Assembly (NCBI RefSeq): GCF_019802345.1
Contig: NZ_JAINDZ010000020.1
Span: forward strand, 1-64,000
DNA length: 64,000 bases
Reading direction: 5' to 3'
Source: Methylosinus sp. Sm6
GTDB lineage: Bacteria; Pseudomonadota; Alphaproteobacteria; Rhizobiales; Beijerinckiaceae
Shown here: positions 45,247 through 53,605 of the stretch, piece after piece
Numbering within the stretch: position 1 is the stretch's first letter
Layout: each line of letters begins with the position of its first letter
Position numbers and translations under genes: made by a program
Notes under the pieces: model-generated
What the model was told of the DNA's origin: nothing
The model's input: only the letters and a program-made list of their open reading frames with translations
The model's database searches: none

Positions 45247-46803
45247 TCATGTCTCCGACCGACGCTTCGAGCAGCGCCACACTCGAACCATTATGTCCGT
45301 GACGTATCCATCGTCCCGCATTCGTCGTTCGGCGATGGCGCCCGTCGCCGCGAAAAACTCCGCGGCGCGCTCCGGTCCGACCAGCCCGCTATAGTAGGTG
45401 CCGAACGTCGCCGCGTGAAAGCGCTGGTACTCGGCCGAATCTCGCACACGCAGCACCGCCCGGCGCTCGGAAACCGAGTCGATCGCGAAACAGCGCTCCA
45501 GCAGGCGTCGAAGAGCGGACATGTCGCGGGTGCGGGTTCCAAGCGGAATAATGCCAGCCTCGCGGAATGTTTCGGCGACCGTGTCCGTTCGGCAGACGCC
45601 CATGTTGGCAAGCGCCTGCCGCACGATGTCGTCCTCCCCGCCGAGGCATTCATCGTCGTGGTCGGGGTGATGCGACGTCAGGAGAAGAACCCCTCCTGGC
45701 GCAAGATTTTCGCTGATCCACCGGAATGCGTCCGCCTCCTGCGGATACAACCAGTGCAGCACCGCCGTCATGGTCATCAATTCGGCTGGATGCTTCAGTG
45801 CCGGCGCTTCCAGCAGATCTCCTTCGATCAGTGTCAGCCGGTCACCAAGAAAGCCGAGCCGACGCCTCGCCGTCTTGAGGCGCATCGCGGATTTCTCCAG
45901 CCCGGTCACCGACTGCAAGTCCGGCCAGAGCGACGTCGCGGCTTCGAGCAGGCTCCCGATCCCGCAGCCGAGATCGGCTATGCTATGGGGAGAGAAACCG
46001 GCGAGTCCGAGCACCCAATCTTCGTCGCGACGCTGGAGAAGCGCGCTGGCTTCCTCATACCCAGCTAATGCGCTCGCCTGGTCGACGATCGTGCCAGCTA
46101 TCCTCTCTCGTTCGATCGCGATATCGATCTCGACTTCGGCCGACAGCTCTACGCTCGCGGCGCCATTCTCGAGCCGCGCGGAGGCCGGAAATGGGCGAAT
46201 GGCCCATTCGCAGCCGTGCCCGGCGTCGTTCTCGAAGAGGGTCCATTGAGGATGACAGCCTTTTGCCTGGACGAGGGCGGACAGTAGCTTCGTGCAAAAC
46301 GTACAAGCGGATTCCAGAGTGATCGGAGTGCCGGAAGCCCGCGCATGTTCGCGGTAATCCCAGATTGCGCAATGCGTATTGGTGAAAATGCCGACATCCG
46401 GATCCTCGTTCGCGATCTCGTAGATCGAGCCGTAGAGTTCCGCGTGCCGCGCGAGGCGATCGACGGCGGCGGCGGGAATAAAATAACCGTCCGGCTCGAG
46501 CGCGCGAGCGACATCGCCCGTCGCTTCTGCCCAAATGTCCAGTTCGGCCGCACCGTAATGTTCGACGATGAATTTTTCGATGAGCGCCTGAGCTCGAAAG
46601 AACGCTCGCTTCCAGCCCTCGATATTCGTGCTATGAGGCGCCGGCAGATCGGAATAGATCTGGGCGCTCACCTCGACCCATGGAGTGATGTCTCGTTTTG
46701 CATGACGCTGCAGAAGGGTCTGCGTCATTGCGGCCTGTGCCTCGAACAGGCGCTGTCGCCATAATGCCGCTTTTTCGTCTGTGCCGATCGATATCTTGCT
46801 CAT
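45247..46803 (-). CDS. two-domain SAM-dependent methyltransferase
   Basis: A 518-residue protein. The C-terminal part is a class I methyltransferase: SIADLGCGIGSLLEAATSLW (motif I, near residue 290), TLIEGDLLE, AELMTMTAVLHWLYP and LAPGGVLLLTSHH. The N-terminal 260 residues form a separate domain with helices and the Cys/His-rich block ACTFCTKLLSALVQAKGCHP then NDAGHGCEWAIRP. That pattern faintly recalls L-2-amino-thiazoline-4-carboxylate hydrolase-like proteins, but I cannot confirm it. It may select the substrate. ATG 46803 (MSKISIGTDEK) has no good ribosome binding site; ATG 46866 is an alternative. It lies in the main island operon between hydrolase and transporters. Confidence 0.8.
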   Translation of the reverse strand: MSKISIGTDEKAALWRQRLFEAQAAMTQTLLQRHAKRDITPWVEVSAQIYSDLPAPHSTNIEGWKRAFFRAQALIEKFIVEHYGAAELDIWAEATGDVARALEPDGYFIPAAAVDRLARHAELYGSIYEIANEDPDVGIFTNTHCAIWDYREHARASGTPITLESACTFCTKLLSALVQAKGCHPQWTLFENDAGHGCEWAIRPFPASARLENGAASVELSAEVEIDIAIERERIAGTIVDQASALAGYEEASALLQRRDEDWVLGLAGFSPHSIADLGCGIGSLLEAATSLWPDLQSVTGLEKSAMRLKTARRRLGFLGDRLTLIEGDLLEAPALKHPAELMTMTAVLHWLYPQEADAFRWISENLAPGGVLLLTSHHPDHDDECLGGEDDIVRQALANMGVCRTDTVAETFREAGIIPLGTRTRDMSALRRLLERCFAIDSVSERRAVLRVRDSAEYQRFHAATFGTYYSGLVGPERAAEFFAATGAIAERRMRDDGYVTDIMVRVWRCSKRRSET

Positions 46804-46899
46804 GCGTACAAATCCAACATTACATTCTCGAACAGAACGCGCCTGCGCATCGATGCGCGCTTTCATGAGCGACAGGCGCCGTCATGCCTATCCTCGCCT

Positions 46900-47820
46900 C
46901 TATGCCTGATGTAGCTCTTCGCCGTTATGCGCTTCGAGAAATGGCAGGAGCTGTTCGAGAACGGCGTCGGGCGCATCTTCGGGTAGCATGTGACTGGCGC
47001 CCTCGATCGGAGCCCCGCGAACATCGCCGCAAACCCATTTCCTCCAGATCGAGATCGGGTGACGGGATGCATCCGGATAGGGCCGATCCTGCCACAGAAC
47101 CAAGACCGGACACGTTATTCGACGATCGGTTGCACGGTCGGCGGCATCGGCCGCGGTGTCCGGCCCCAAGGCGGCGCGATAGTCCTCACACATCGCATGG
47201 CGGACGGACGAAGAGCGAAACGCCGTGCGATATGCGGCGAGAGCCTCGGGATGATAGATGTCCCGGCCGTTCGACATCGCGACCAGCGTTCGGTCGAGAA
47301 AATAATCCGGTTCTGACGCCAGAAGCTTTTCCGGAAGATCGAATGGCTGCGCTAGAAAAAACCAATGATAGGCGCGGGATGCGAAGGCCGTATTGACTTG
47401 GTCCCAGACGTCGATCGTCGGAATGACGTTCAATGACGTCAAGCTGACGACGCATTCGGGGCTATCGAGCGCGAGGCGGTATCCGACACGCGCGCCGCGA
47501 TCATGACCGACGACGGCAAATTTGTGATAGCCCAGCTGCGCCATGATTTCCTTCTGGTCGCGAGCGAGCGCCCGCTTGGTGAAAGCATCGGATTGGTTTG
47601 GCGCGGACGCGGCAGATTCGCCGTAACCACGCAGATCGGGAATCACCACTGTGAACCGCTCGGCGAGGGCCGGCGAGATTTTGTGCCAAGCTGCTCGGGT
47701 CTGCGGATAGCCATGCAGGAGAAGGACGGGTGGTCCGCCGCCTCCGGTCACGAGGGCTATCTCGCCGCCGGATGTCGCCAGCGTGACTTTCCGAAAATTA
47801 GGGAAGAGTACGTCTTCCAC
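46900..47820 (-). CDS. alpha/beta hydrolase of the haloacetate dehalogenase type
   Basis: A 306-residue alpha/beta hydrolase. The nucleophile elbow is VGHDRGARVGYRLALDSPE (near residue 104), with Asp as nucleophile rather than Ser. DLRGYGES is near 62 and HGYPQTRAAWHKI near 36; YHWFFLAQPFDLPEKLL near 151 contains the His-Trp pair that binds halide in fluoroacetate dehalogenases; the catalytic His is in GASHMLPEDAPD near 280. The start is GTG 47820 with GGAG/AAGG upstream. By motif it should cleave an alpha-halo acid or an epoxide or ester of similar shape. The true substrate is unknown. Confidence 0.87.
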   Translation of the reverse strand: MEDVLFPNFRKVTLATSGGEIALVTGGGGPPVLLLHGYPQTRAAWHKISPALAERFTVVIPDLRGYGESAASAPNQSDAFTKRALARDQKEIMAQLGYHKFAVVGHDRGARVGYRLALDSPECVVSLTSLNVIPTIDVWDQVNTAFASRAYHWFFLAQPFDLPEKLLASEPDYFLDRTLVAMSNGRDIYHPEALAAYRTAFRSSSVRHAMCEDYRAALGPDTAADAADRATDRRITCPVLVLWQDRPYPDASRHPISIWRKWVCGDVRGAPIEGASHMLPEDAPDAVLEQLLPFLEAHNGEELHQA

Positions 47821-47898
47821 GACCTTGTCTCCAACGGTGGCCGCTATGCCTGGCGCGAGTAAACTCGTGAGAGGCCGGTGACGCGCGATAAGAGCACA

Positions 47899-48507
47899 TC
47901 AGACGATGATGCTGATGCGACGCTGAGACGCCATGGACTCGTGATCGAGCCGCGTTATTCTTTCCAGTATTTTCAATGCTCCTTGCCTCTCTCGCAGTTT
48001 ATACGACGTCTCCCCGACGAACTCCCACGATTGCAGGTTCCTGAATTGATAGATGACGAAATTCGCCTTGACTCGGACGATGCCGGATTTGTGCTCCAGA
48101 ACGCGAATATTCGATATTATCCTGCGCGTTCTCGATCGTGGAACTTCGGCCAGAGCGCTTTTTTCAAGCAAATGCCGAATCCGCGTCTCGAGCCGCGTAT
48201 TGTCGTCGGACACCAAATAGAGGCTGTTTTTTGGGTTGCTGCTCTCAAGATACTGCAACGGCAAGACCTGATAGCGTCCCTCGTCGTCAAACAAAGACAA
48301 CCATTCATTCAGATCCCAATCGTCGAGCAGAGCCGATTCGAAGAAAAGAAACGATGTGATACGTGATGTCAGCTCGGCAGGGGGTGTCGGAATCGGAGCG
48401 GGCTGATATCCCTCGCGCGCGACGAGCATGCTGGTCATGGGCTTACTCCATGCTATTGCAAACTGCATAATCTGCGATTGCGTTATATTTTCGTGCTCAT
48501 TCCTCAA
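47899..48507 (-). CDS. aromatic-ring-hydroxylating dioxygenase beta subunit
   Basis: A 202-residue protein of the small-subunit (SnoaL-like cystatin fold) family. Blocks are FESALLDDWDLNEWLSLFDD (near residue 54), GRYQVLPLQYLE, YLVSDDNTRLETRIRHLLE and the conserved RTRRIISNIRVLE. It pairs with the Rieske alpha subunit at 50446-51747. Its ATG overlaps the stop of the amidotransferase gene (48504-48507). The beta gene is thus separated from alpha by the amidotransferase, an unusual order. Start M near 48507 is used; an internal M at residue 24 (MTSMLVAREGY) is possible. Confidence 0.88.
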   Translation of the reverse strand: MRNEHENITQSQIMQFAIAWSKPMTSMLVAREGYQPAPIPTPPAELTSRITSFLFFESALLDDWDLNEWLSLFDDEGRYQVLPLQYLESSNPKNSLYLVSDDNTRLETRIRHLLEKSALAEVPRSRTRRIISNIRVLEHKSGIVRVKANFVIYQFRNLQSWEFVGETSYKLRERQGALKILERITRLDHESMASQRRISIIV

Positions 48508-50339
48508 TGGTAGGAGATGTCGACGTTGTATTGTCGAAGCCAGCTGTCCAGGTTGAGAAGATAGGACATTCCCGCCGTAGGGCTCGCGGATGCGCGCGGG
48601 CTTGGCAGGGGACGCCCTTGTTCCAGCAACTCGGCCACTTTTGCAGGGTCGACGAGTTCGAAGACAGGCGCGCCGGGGGTAGAGAGAAGCTCCAGCGTTC
48701 GTTGACGCAGGCTCGCCAAATATTGGCGATTTGGATTGCTTGGAAAGCCGCTTTTTCGTCGTCTAAGGACTGATTGCGGCAGTAGGTCCGCGACAGCGCG
48801 CCGCAGCAGAGACTTTCCCTCTCCACCTTCATTTTTGTATCGCCACGGCAAGTTCCAGACATAATCCACGAGATGGTGATCGCAAAAGGGAACTCGGACT
48901 TCGAGACCGGTGGCCATGCTCATGCGGTCTTTTCGGTCGAGCATGGCGGGCAGCCATCGCGTCAACGCCAGATAGGATACTTCCCGCATCCTCTTGTCTA
49001 TTTCGTTCTCGTCCTCGATTGTGGGAACTTCCTCCAGCGCCTCGCGATAGCGACTTTCCACATAGTCCGCCGGCCGTATCGCGCTCTCCACTTCCGCCCT
49101 GAACAGGGTCCAGGGACTGCTCTTGTCGAGCAACCAAGGAAAGCCGGAATATGCTAGTGCGTCTCTATTATGAAAAAATGGGTAGCCTCCGAAAACCTCA
49201 TCTGCGGACTCGCCCGAGAGCGCCACCGTCGTGTGCTGCCGAACCTGCTTGAACAAAAAATAAAGCGATGTATCCAGCTCGCCCCAGCCCGGCAGATCAC
49301 GGGAATGAAGGACAGCATTTTCATGTGTGAGAGCAGATTCCGGAGTAACCAGGATCGTTCGGTGATCAGTGCCGACGTGCCGGGAAACTTCCAGCGCGAA
49401 TGGTTCGTCCCAACTATCCTGCCAGGCCGATGGGATGAACTCCGCCTGCCCATCAGGAAAATCCACAGAGAATGTCGGTAGCTTCTCTCCTCGGCGTTGC
49501 GCGGTCCGAGCGGCGAAGGCGGCGATGGCGCTGGAGTCGAGGCCTCCTGAGAGAAGTCCGCCGAGTGGCACGTCGGAAACCATCTGCTGTTCGACTATTT
49601 CTTCCAGCAACCGCCGGACATGATCGACGGAATCCTCCAAGCTGTCGCGATGCTCGGTCGCCGCGAGCGACCAATAGTTGTGAGATTCCACCCCGCGTCT
49701 CGATACTCGGATGGCCTCTCCAGGTTTGACTTGATAAAGGCCTTTATAAACGCCGTGCCCGGGAGTCGGGGCTGTGCTGAGGGCGAAGAGTTCCGCGATG
49801 CCAGTGGCATCCAATTCGGGCTTGACCGTTGGATTTGCGAAGATCGCCTTCGGCTCGGAACCAAAGATCACCCCAGAACTGGTCGGCAGATAATAAAGTG
49901 GCTTTATTCCGAACCGATCCCGAACGAGCCACAACTCGTCGCGTCCACTGTCCCAAATCGCGAATCCATACATTCCCCGCAATCTGACGAAGGACTCCCT
50001 TCCCCATTCCAGGAATGAGCGAAGCACAACCTCGGTATCCGAGCGCGTCCGGAATTCATGCCCCGCTCTCGCGAGCTCCTGACGGAGTTCTACGAAGTTG
50101 TAGACTTCTCCGGCATAGCTGAGGATAAAAGGATCTACGGCGACGGTCGACATCGGCTGCCGTCCGAATTCCAAATCGATGATCGACAATCGACGATGAC
50201 CGATAAAAGCATGTCGCGACACCCAGCTGCCCTCGGCGTCCGGTCCTCGTAGCGCCATTGAGCGGATCATGGCGGCGATCGTCGATCGCTCTTCCCGAAG
50301 ATCGCGGCGCCAGTCTATCCAGCCTACTATTCCGCACAT
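48504..50339 (-). CDS. asparagine-synthetase-type glutamine amidotransferase (AsnB-like)
   Basis: A 611-residue enzyme. MCGIVGWIDW starts the class II glutaminase domain with Cys-2 as nucleophile, so ATG 50339 is certain. RGPDAEGSW, GHRRLSIIDL, SYAGEVYNFVELRQEL and SDTEVVLRSF follow. The synthetase domain has the PP-loop LLSGGLDSSAIAAFAA near 262, then LSGESADEVFGGYPFF near 375 and LTRWLPAMLDRKDRMSMATG near 485. It should use glutamine and ATP to amidate a carboxylic acid. Within this island the acid may be a product or substrate of the dioxygenase rather than aspartate. It overlaps the beta subunit gene and starts 106 bp after the alpha subunit gene. Confidence 0.93.
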   Translation of the reverse strand: MCGIVGWIDWRRDLREERSTIAAMIRSMALRGPDAEGSWVSRHAFIGHRRLSIIDLEFGRQPMSTVAVDPFILSYAGEVYNFVELRQELARAGHEFRTRSDTEVVLRSFLEWGRESFVRLRGMYGFAIWDSGRDELWLVRDRFGIKPLYYLPTSSGVIFGSEPKAIFANPTVKPELDATGIAELFALSTAPTPGHGVYKGLYQVKPGEAIRVSRRGVESHNYWSLAATEHRDSLEDSVDHVRRLLEEIVEQQMVSDVPLGGLLSGGLDSSAIAAFAARTAQRRGEKLPTFSVDFPDGQAEFIPSAWQDSWDEPFALEVSRHVGTDHRTILVTPESALTHENAVLHSRDLPGWGELDTSLYFLFKQVRQHTTVALSGESADEVFGGYPFFHNRDALAYSGFPWLLDKSSPWTLFRAEVESAIRPADYVESRYREALEEVPTIEDENEIDKRMREVSYLALTRWLPAMLDRKDRMSMATGLEVRVPFCDHHLVDYVWNLPWRYKNEGGEGKSLLRRAVADLLPQSVLRRRKSGFPSNPNRQYLASLRQRTLELLSTPGAPVFELVDPAKVAELLEQGRPLPSPRASASPTAGMSYLLNLDSWLRQYNVDISYH

Positions 50340-50445
50340 GATCGTCACCGTTCGCCGTTGTCGGAGAATAAAGTCAGTCGCGGTCGCGCTCTCGATGTCT
50401 GCGAGGCGATTCACGAACTAGAATTTTTCGGGTTAAGCGAGAAGT

Positions 50446-51747
50446 TTATAGTCTCTCCGTGCTTACCGAACGAACAGACTCGGATGAACCAGCGCGCGTC
50501 CGTTCGGCGCCTATCCGCCTGCTCCATTCACGCCAAAAAGCGCGGTTTTGCTCCTCGTCGGTATGGTGTTGCGTGCCTGGACTCATGCCGCGCGAGAAAT
50601 CATTGTAGCCAATGCCGGCATGGGCGTAGGCGCGCTGACACGACTCGAGGAGTTCGACATCGTCAGGCGTGCCGAACCCGCCCGGTCCGATGAAAGAGAT
50701 AAGCCCGTTGATTCGCGCTGCCCTCTCCTCCTCGGTCTCATCAGAGAAGCCCGCGCCCCATACGGTGACGTCCACGGCGTCGAACGAGGTTGGAAAGAAC
50801 GTCCTGACGTTCAATCCGAGAATGTCGTTGATCACGAGGTTGGGGAAAATGAACAAGCTCTTGTTGGCATGAGCGATTTCTTCTGCTCTATTCTTGCCGT
50901 ACTTCGTCACCAGCGCACGAAATCTTCGATTGATTTCGTCCTTCATCCACTCTGGAAAGAGCGGGCTCCAATAAGCGATTGGACGGCCGGTGGACGGTGG
51001 ACCGCTGATAATGACCGAGTGGCCTCCGCTGAGCGGAAGTCCTTTTCCTATTCGCTTATGCGAACTGGGCTCGCCGCCCAACGTATCGATGTATTCGAGG
51101 AAACGTTTGTGCGTAAAAGGAAGATGGTATGCGTCCACGCCATTTTCCGCGAGGAGCTTCCAGTTCGCGCGTATCGAGTGATTGAATTCGCCCGGAATGA
51201 TTTCCAACTCCGATTCCGACTGCGCGCAAATCAAGTCGATATACGCCTTTGCTTCGCCGAGGTAATCCTCGAGGTCCTGCTCGGGGGCGACGTAAGAAAT
51301 GAAAATGAGGCCTCGATAGGTTGAATGATGGATCGGATTTAGGCTGAGATTCGAGTCGTTGCGAGCCTCCCGACCATATGCCGATCCTCCCGGCAGACCG
51401 ACCAGTCGGCCGTTCAGATCATACGTCCAGCCGTGATATGGGCAGGAAAAGCTCTGGGCGTTGCCTCTCGCCTCCTGACACACGATCGTCCCTCGATGGG
51501 CGCAAGCGTTCAACAAGACGTTTAGCTCTCCGAAAGTTGTCTTGGTCAGAATGAGGTTTCGTCCGCCCACGTTGCGGCGAAGAAAGTCCCCCGGCGCGCG
51601 AAGCTCGCTGACGTGTCCCGCATAAAGCCAGCATCTATCGAAAATATTCTCGAGCTCACTGCGATAAATATCTTGCAGAACATACGCGGAGCGGTGAACA
51701 CGAAAGAAGTTTGCTTGATCGGTAACGATGATTTGTGGATCGGCCAT
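50446..51747 (-). CDS. Rieske non-heme iron dioxygenase alpha subunit
   Basis: A 433-residue aromatic-ring-hydroxylating oxygenase. The Rieske motif is CAHRGTIVC...CPYHGWTYDL near residues 81-110. The mononuclear iron site is AENGVDAYHLPFTH near 218, with Asp and two His in the usual D-x2-H-x4-H spacing. The start follows AAAGGG, and operator 3 is 102 bp upstream. No ferredoxin or reductase gene is present in the island, so electrons must come from elsewhere. It is first in the main operon with asnB, beta, hydrolase, methyltransferase and the transporters. Confidence 0.93.
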   Translation of the reverse strand: MADPQIIVTDQANFFRVHRSAYVLQDIYRSELENIFDRCWLYAGHVSELRAPGDFLRRNVGGRNLILTKTTFGELNVLLNACAHRGTIVCQEARGNAQSFSCPYHGWTYDLNGRLVGLPGGSAYGREARNDSNLSLNPIHHSTYRGLIFISYVAPEQDLEDYLGEAKAYIDLICAQSESELEIIPGEFNHSIRANWKLLAENGVDAYHLPFTHKRFLEYIDTLGGEPSSHKRIGKGLPLSGGHSVIISGPPSTGRPIAYWSPLFPEWMKDEINRRFRALVTKYGKNRAEEIAHANKSLFIFPNLVINDILGLNVRTFFPTSFDAVDVTVWGAGFSDETEEERAARINGLISFIGPGGFGTPDDVELLESCQRAYAHAGIGYNDFSRGMSPGTQHHTDEEQNRAFWREWSRRIGAERTRAGSSESVRSVSTERL

Positions 51748-51848
51748 TGCGGTCTACCCTTTGGAATCACAGCCAATATCGGTTCCGGGCGATAAAAGGC
51801 TCAAGAGCACGAGTTTGCGTAAGTTTACCTGCCTGATGGAGTTCATCA

Positions 51849-51865
51849 ATTACCTGACAGGTAAT
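51849..51865. promoter_or_regulatory. 17-bp palindromic operator 3 (ATTACCT-GAC-AGGTAAT)
   Basis: Perfect seven-base arms with a three-base spacer, 102 bp upstream of the dioxygenase alpha gene. It is the third member of the site family at 39777 and 42482. The surrounding interval 51748-52005 has no gene. Confidence 0.8.
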
Positions 51866-52005
51866 CTTCGGCAGAAAAAAGTTCAGAGGTTGAAGGCCGT
51901 CGCAGGATGGCGCGGGAATCCCAGGCCTCATCAAGTTACAAATTTAACTTCAATCTGATAGGCGTTCGCATCTTTGTCCCGACCGGCGCGCCATTGCCTC
52001 GCGCA

Positions 52006-52854
52006 TCATATTGAATTTCCCTTCGTTTTTCCCTGTTTTCCCAAACTTTTCGATCCCGGTTTGGGCGATTTGTTCCCTTCCCGCCCCGCCTCCAATCTCA
52101 GTATTGCCGCCTCGGCCAGCCGCTCTTGATCCGCGTCGCGCGTATAGCGCTCCGCTTCGGCGAGCGTCTTGTGGCCGAGGATCGCCATGATTTCGCGCGC
52201 CGAACAGCCGGCCTCGGCGAGGCGCCGGCCCGCGGCCTTGCGCAGGCCATGCGGCCGGCATTCGAGCGGGAGCCCCGCCTCGGCGATTGCGTCTCGCATG
52301 AAGCCGGAAAAGCCGTCGACGGTGAAGGGCTTGCCGAACGCTGTGTTCAAGATCGTGACATGCTCTCGCGCCGCAACGGCGAGGATGGCCCGCAGATCGC
52401 GGTGAAGCGGTATGACGAGGCGCGCGCCTGTCTTTTGCTGCGTCAATCGGATCGTATCGCCCGTCACATCGCCCCAGGTCATTCGATGCACGTCCGAGCG
52501 GCGCTGCCCGGTAAAGAGCATCACCGCGAAGGCAAGGCGCTCGCGCGTGCCGACCGGCCAGCGCTTTTCGAATTGCTTGATTTCATGCTCGGACCAGGAC
52601 CGAATTTCGTGCGTCTTCGGCCGCTTGATCCCGAGCGACGGGTCATGCTTCAGCCAGCCGATATCGATAGCGTGGCGGATCAGCACCCGGAGCATCTTCA
52701 AAATGGCGAGCCGCTGGCCCGGCCGATCGGCGTAGGGCTGCAAAATCTTCGTGATGATCCCTTCGCGCGCCCCCTTGCCACGCCGGAAGTATATTCACAG
52801 TTTACCATGCCGATCCGTCCAGGCTTCAACATGGGGCGGGCGCTTGCGCGACAT
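52006..52854 (-). pseudogene. tyrosine recombinase (phage-type integrase), nonsense mutation and internal deletion
   Basis: The catalytic domain is readable: TGQRRSDVHRMTWGDV (Arg box I), ECRPHGLRKAAGRRLAEAG (HxxR) and ILGHKTLAEAERYTRDAD with the nucleophile Tyr. Upstream, in the same frame, is MSRKRPPHVEAWTDRHGKL, a TGA at 52795-52797, then IYFRRGKGAREGIITKILQP. The stop falls where related integrases have Arg (GKLRIYF), so CGA to TGA is likely. The N-terminal core-binding domain is also shortened, RGKGAR joining too soon to ITKILQPYADRPGQ. It is probably inactive. It marks the right edge of the island. Confidence 0.8.
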
Positions 52855-52856
52855 GC

Positions 52857-53090
52857 TCAATCGCTCCAACTGTCGTCGGGCGCGGCGGCGCCGTCATGCG
52901 GAAGATGATCGGCGAATGTGTCGAGTTCGTTCCGATCCCATACCTTGAAGGAATACAGCTTCTTCGGCGCTGGAACGACGCCATCCTTGACCAGCTTGTC
53001 GAAGGTCACGGGCGACATGTCGAGATAGCTTGCGGCGCGCTCACGGCGGAGCAGCCTCGGCGCTATGCCGAGTTTCTGTGTTGCGCTCCT
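52857..53090 (-). pseudogene. AlpA/excisionase-like helix-turn-helix frame
   Basis: On the minus strand PRLLRRERAASYLDMSPVTF, DKLVKDGVVPAPKKLYSFKV and WDRNELDTFADHLPHDG read as a MerR/AlpA-type excisionase. The TGA at 52857-52859 lies two bases before the integrase ATG. I find no ATG, GTG or TTG in frame before the HTH; a purine-rich AGGAGGAGGGGAGGAG lies upstream. It may use an unusual start or be decayed. The next 500 bp (to 53605) contain no gene I can support. Confidence 0.5.
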
Positions 53091-53605
53091 CCCCTCCTCC
53101 TCCTCGTGACGACGCGAGCAGGGAAGTGCAGGTGATCGTTAGCGCTGAGAGTCATATCCGTCAACCCGGCGTTATGTCTCGCGATCGAACGCAGCGTGAG
53201 CGAATGGAGGCGCATCTCTGGCCACCAAGCCGCGAGGGACGGGCATCTATATCGAGCCTCCGGTAAAGGGTCGCAAGCTCGCAAGACGCCGTCGCTATTG
53301 GTCGGCGGAGTCCTGCGACATCGCGTTTCTCGGGACGATGATGAACGATCAGACGAATTCGTTCGACGGCTGCTGCGACAATTTAGCTCAGGGAACGATA
53401 TGGCCGCGTAACCGCAGTGCTTGGACGTGCTCGTTCAAGAAGTTGGACGCGGTGTCGAAGCAGCGATGGCTCCGCATTCAGTTTCACTTGGAAAGGGACA
53501 CCGCGATGATATAGTCGCTCTCGCATTCTCGAAAAAAAATACAAATGTCGGCCTTCAAGAGATCGCAGGCGGGCCAATCGAAGGCAGCCACACGAGGATT
53601 CCACC

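Noticed and set aside
48504-50339. Lasso-peptide cyclase interpretation of the AsnB-like gene
   Set aside because: Its glutaminase domain with Cys-2 is intact, and no precursor peptide, transglutaminase-like protease or lasso ABC exporter is nearby.
51849-51865. lux box reading of ACCTGACAGGT
   Set aside because: lux boxes have a longer spacer between ACCTG and CAGGT, no LuxI/LuxR genes are present, and the other two sites lack the central CTGAC.
23223-53090. A direct duplication of the tRNA-Glu 3' end defining the whole 24-53 kb stretch as one island
   Set aside because: I looked for a second copy of the T-arm/acceptor sequence and did not find one by eye, so I do not claim a single island with defined ends.
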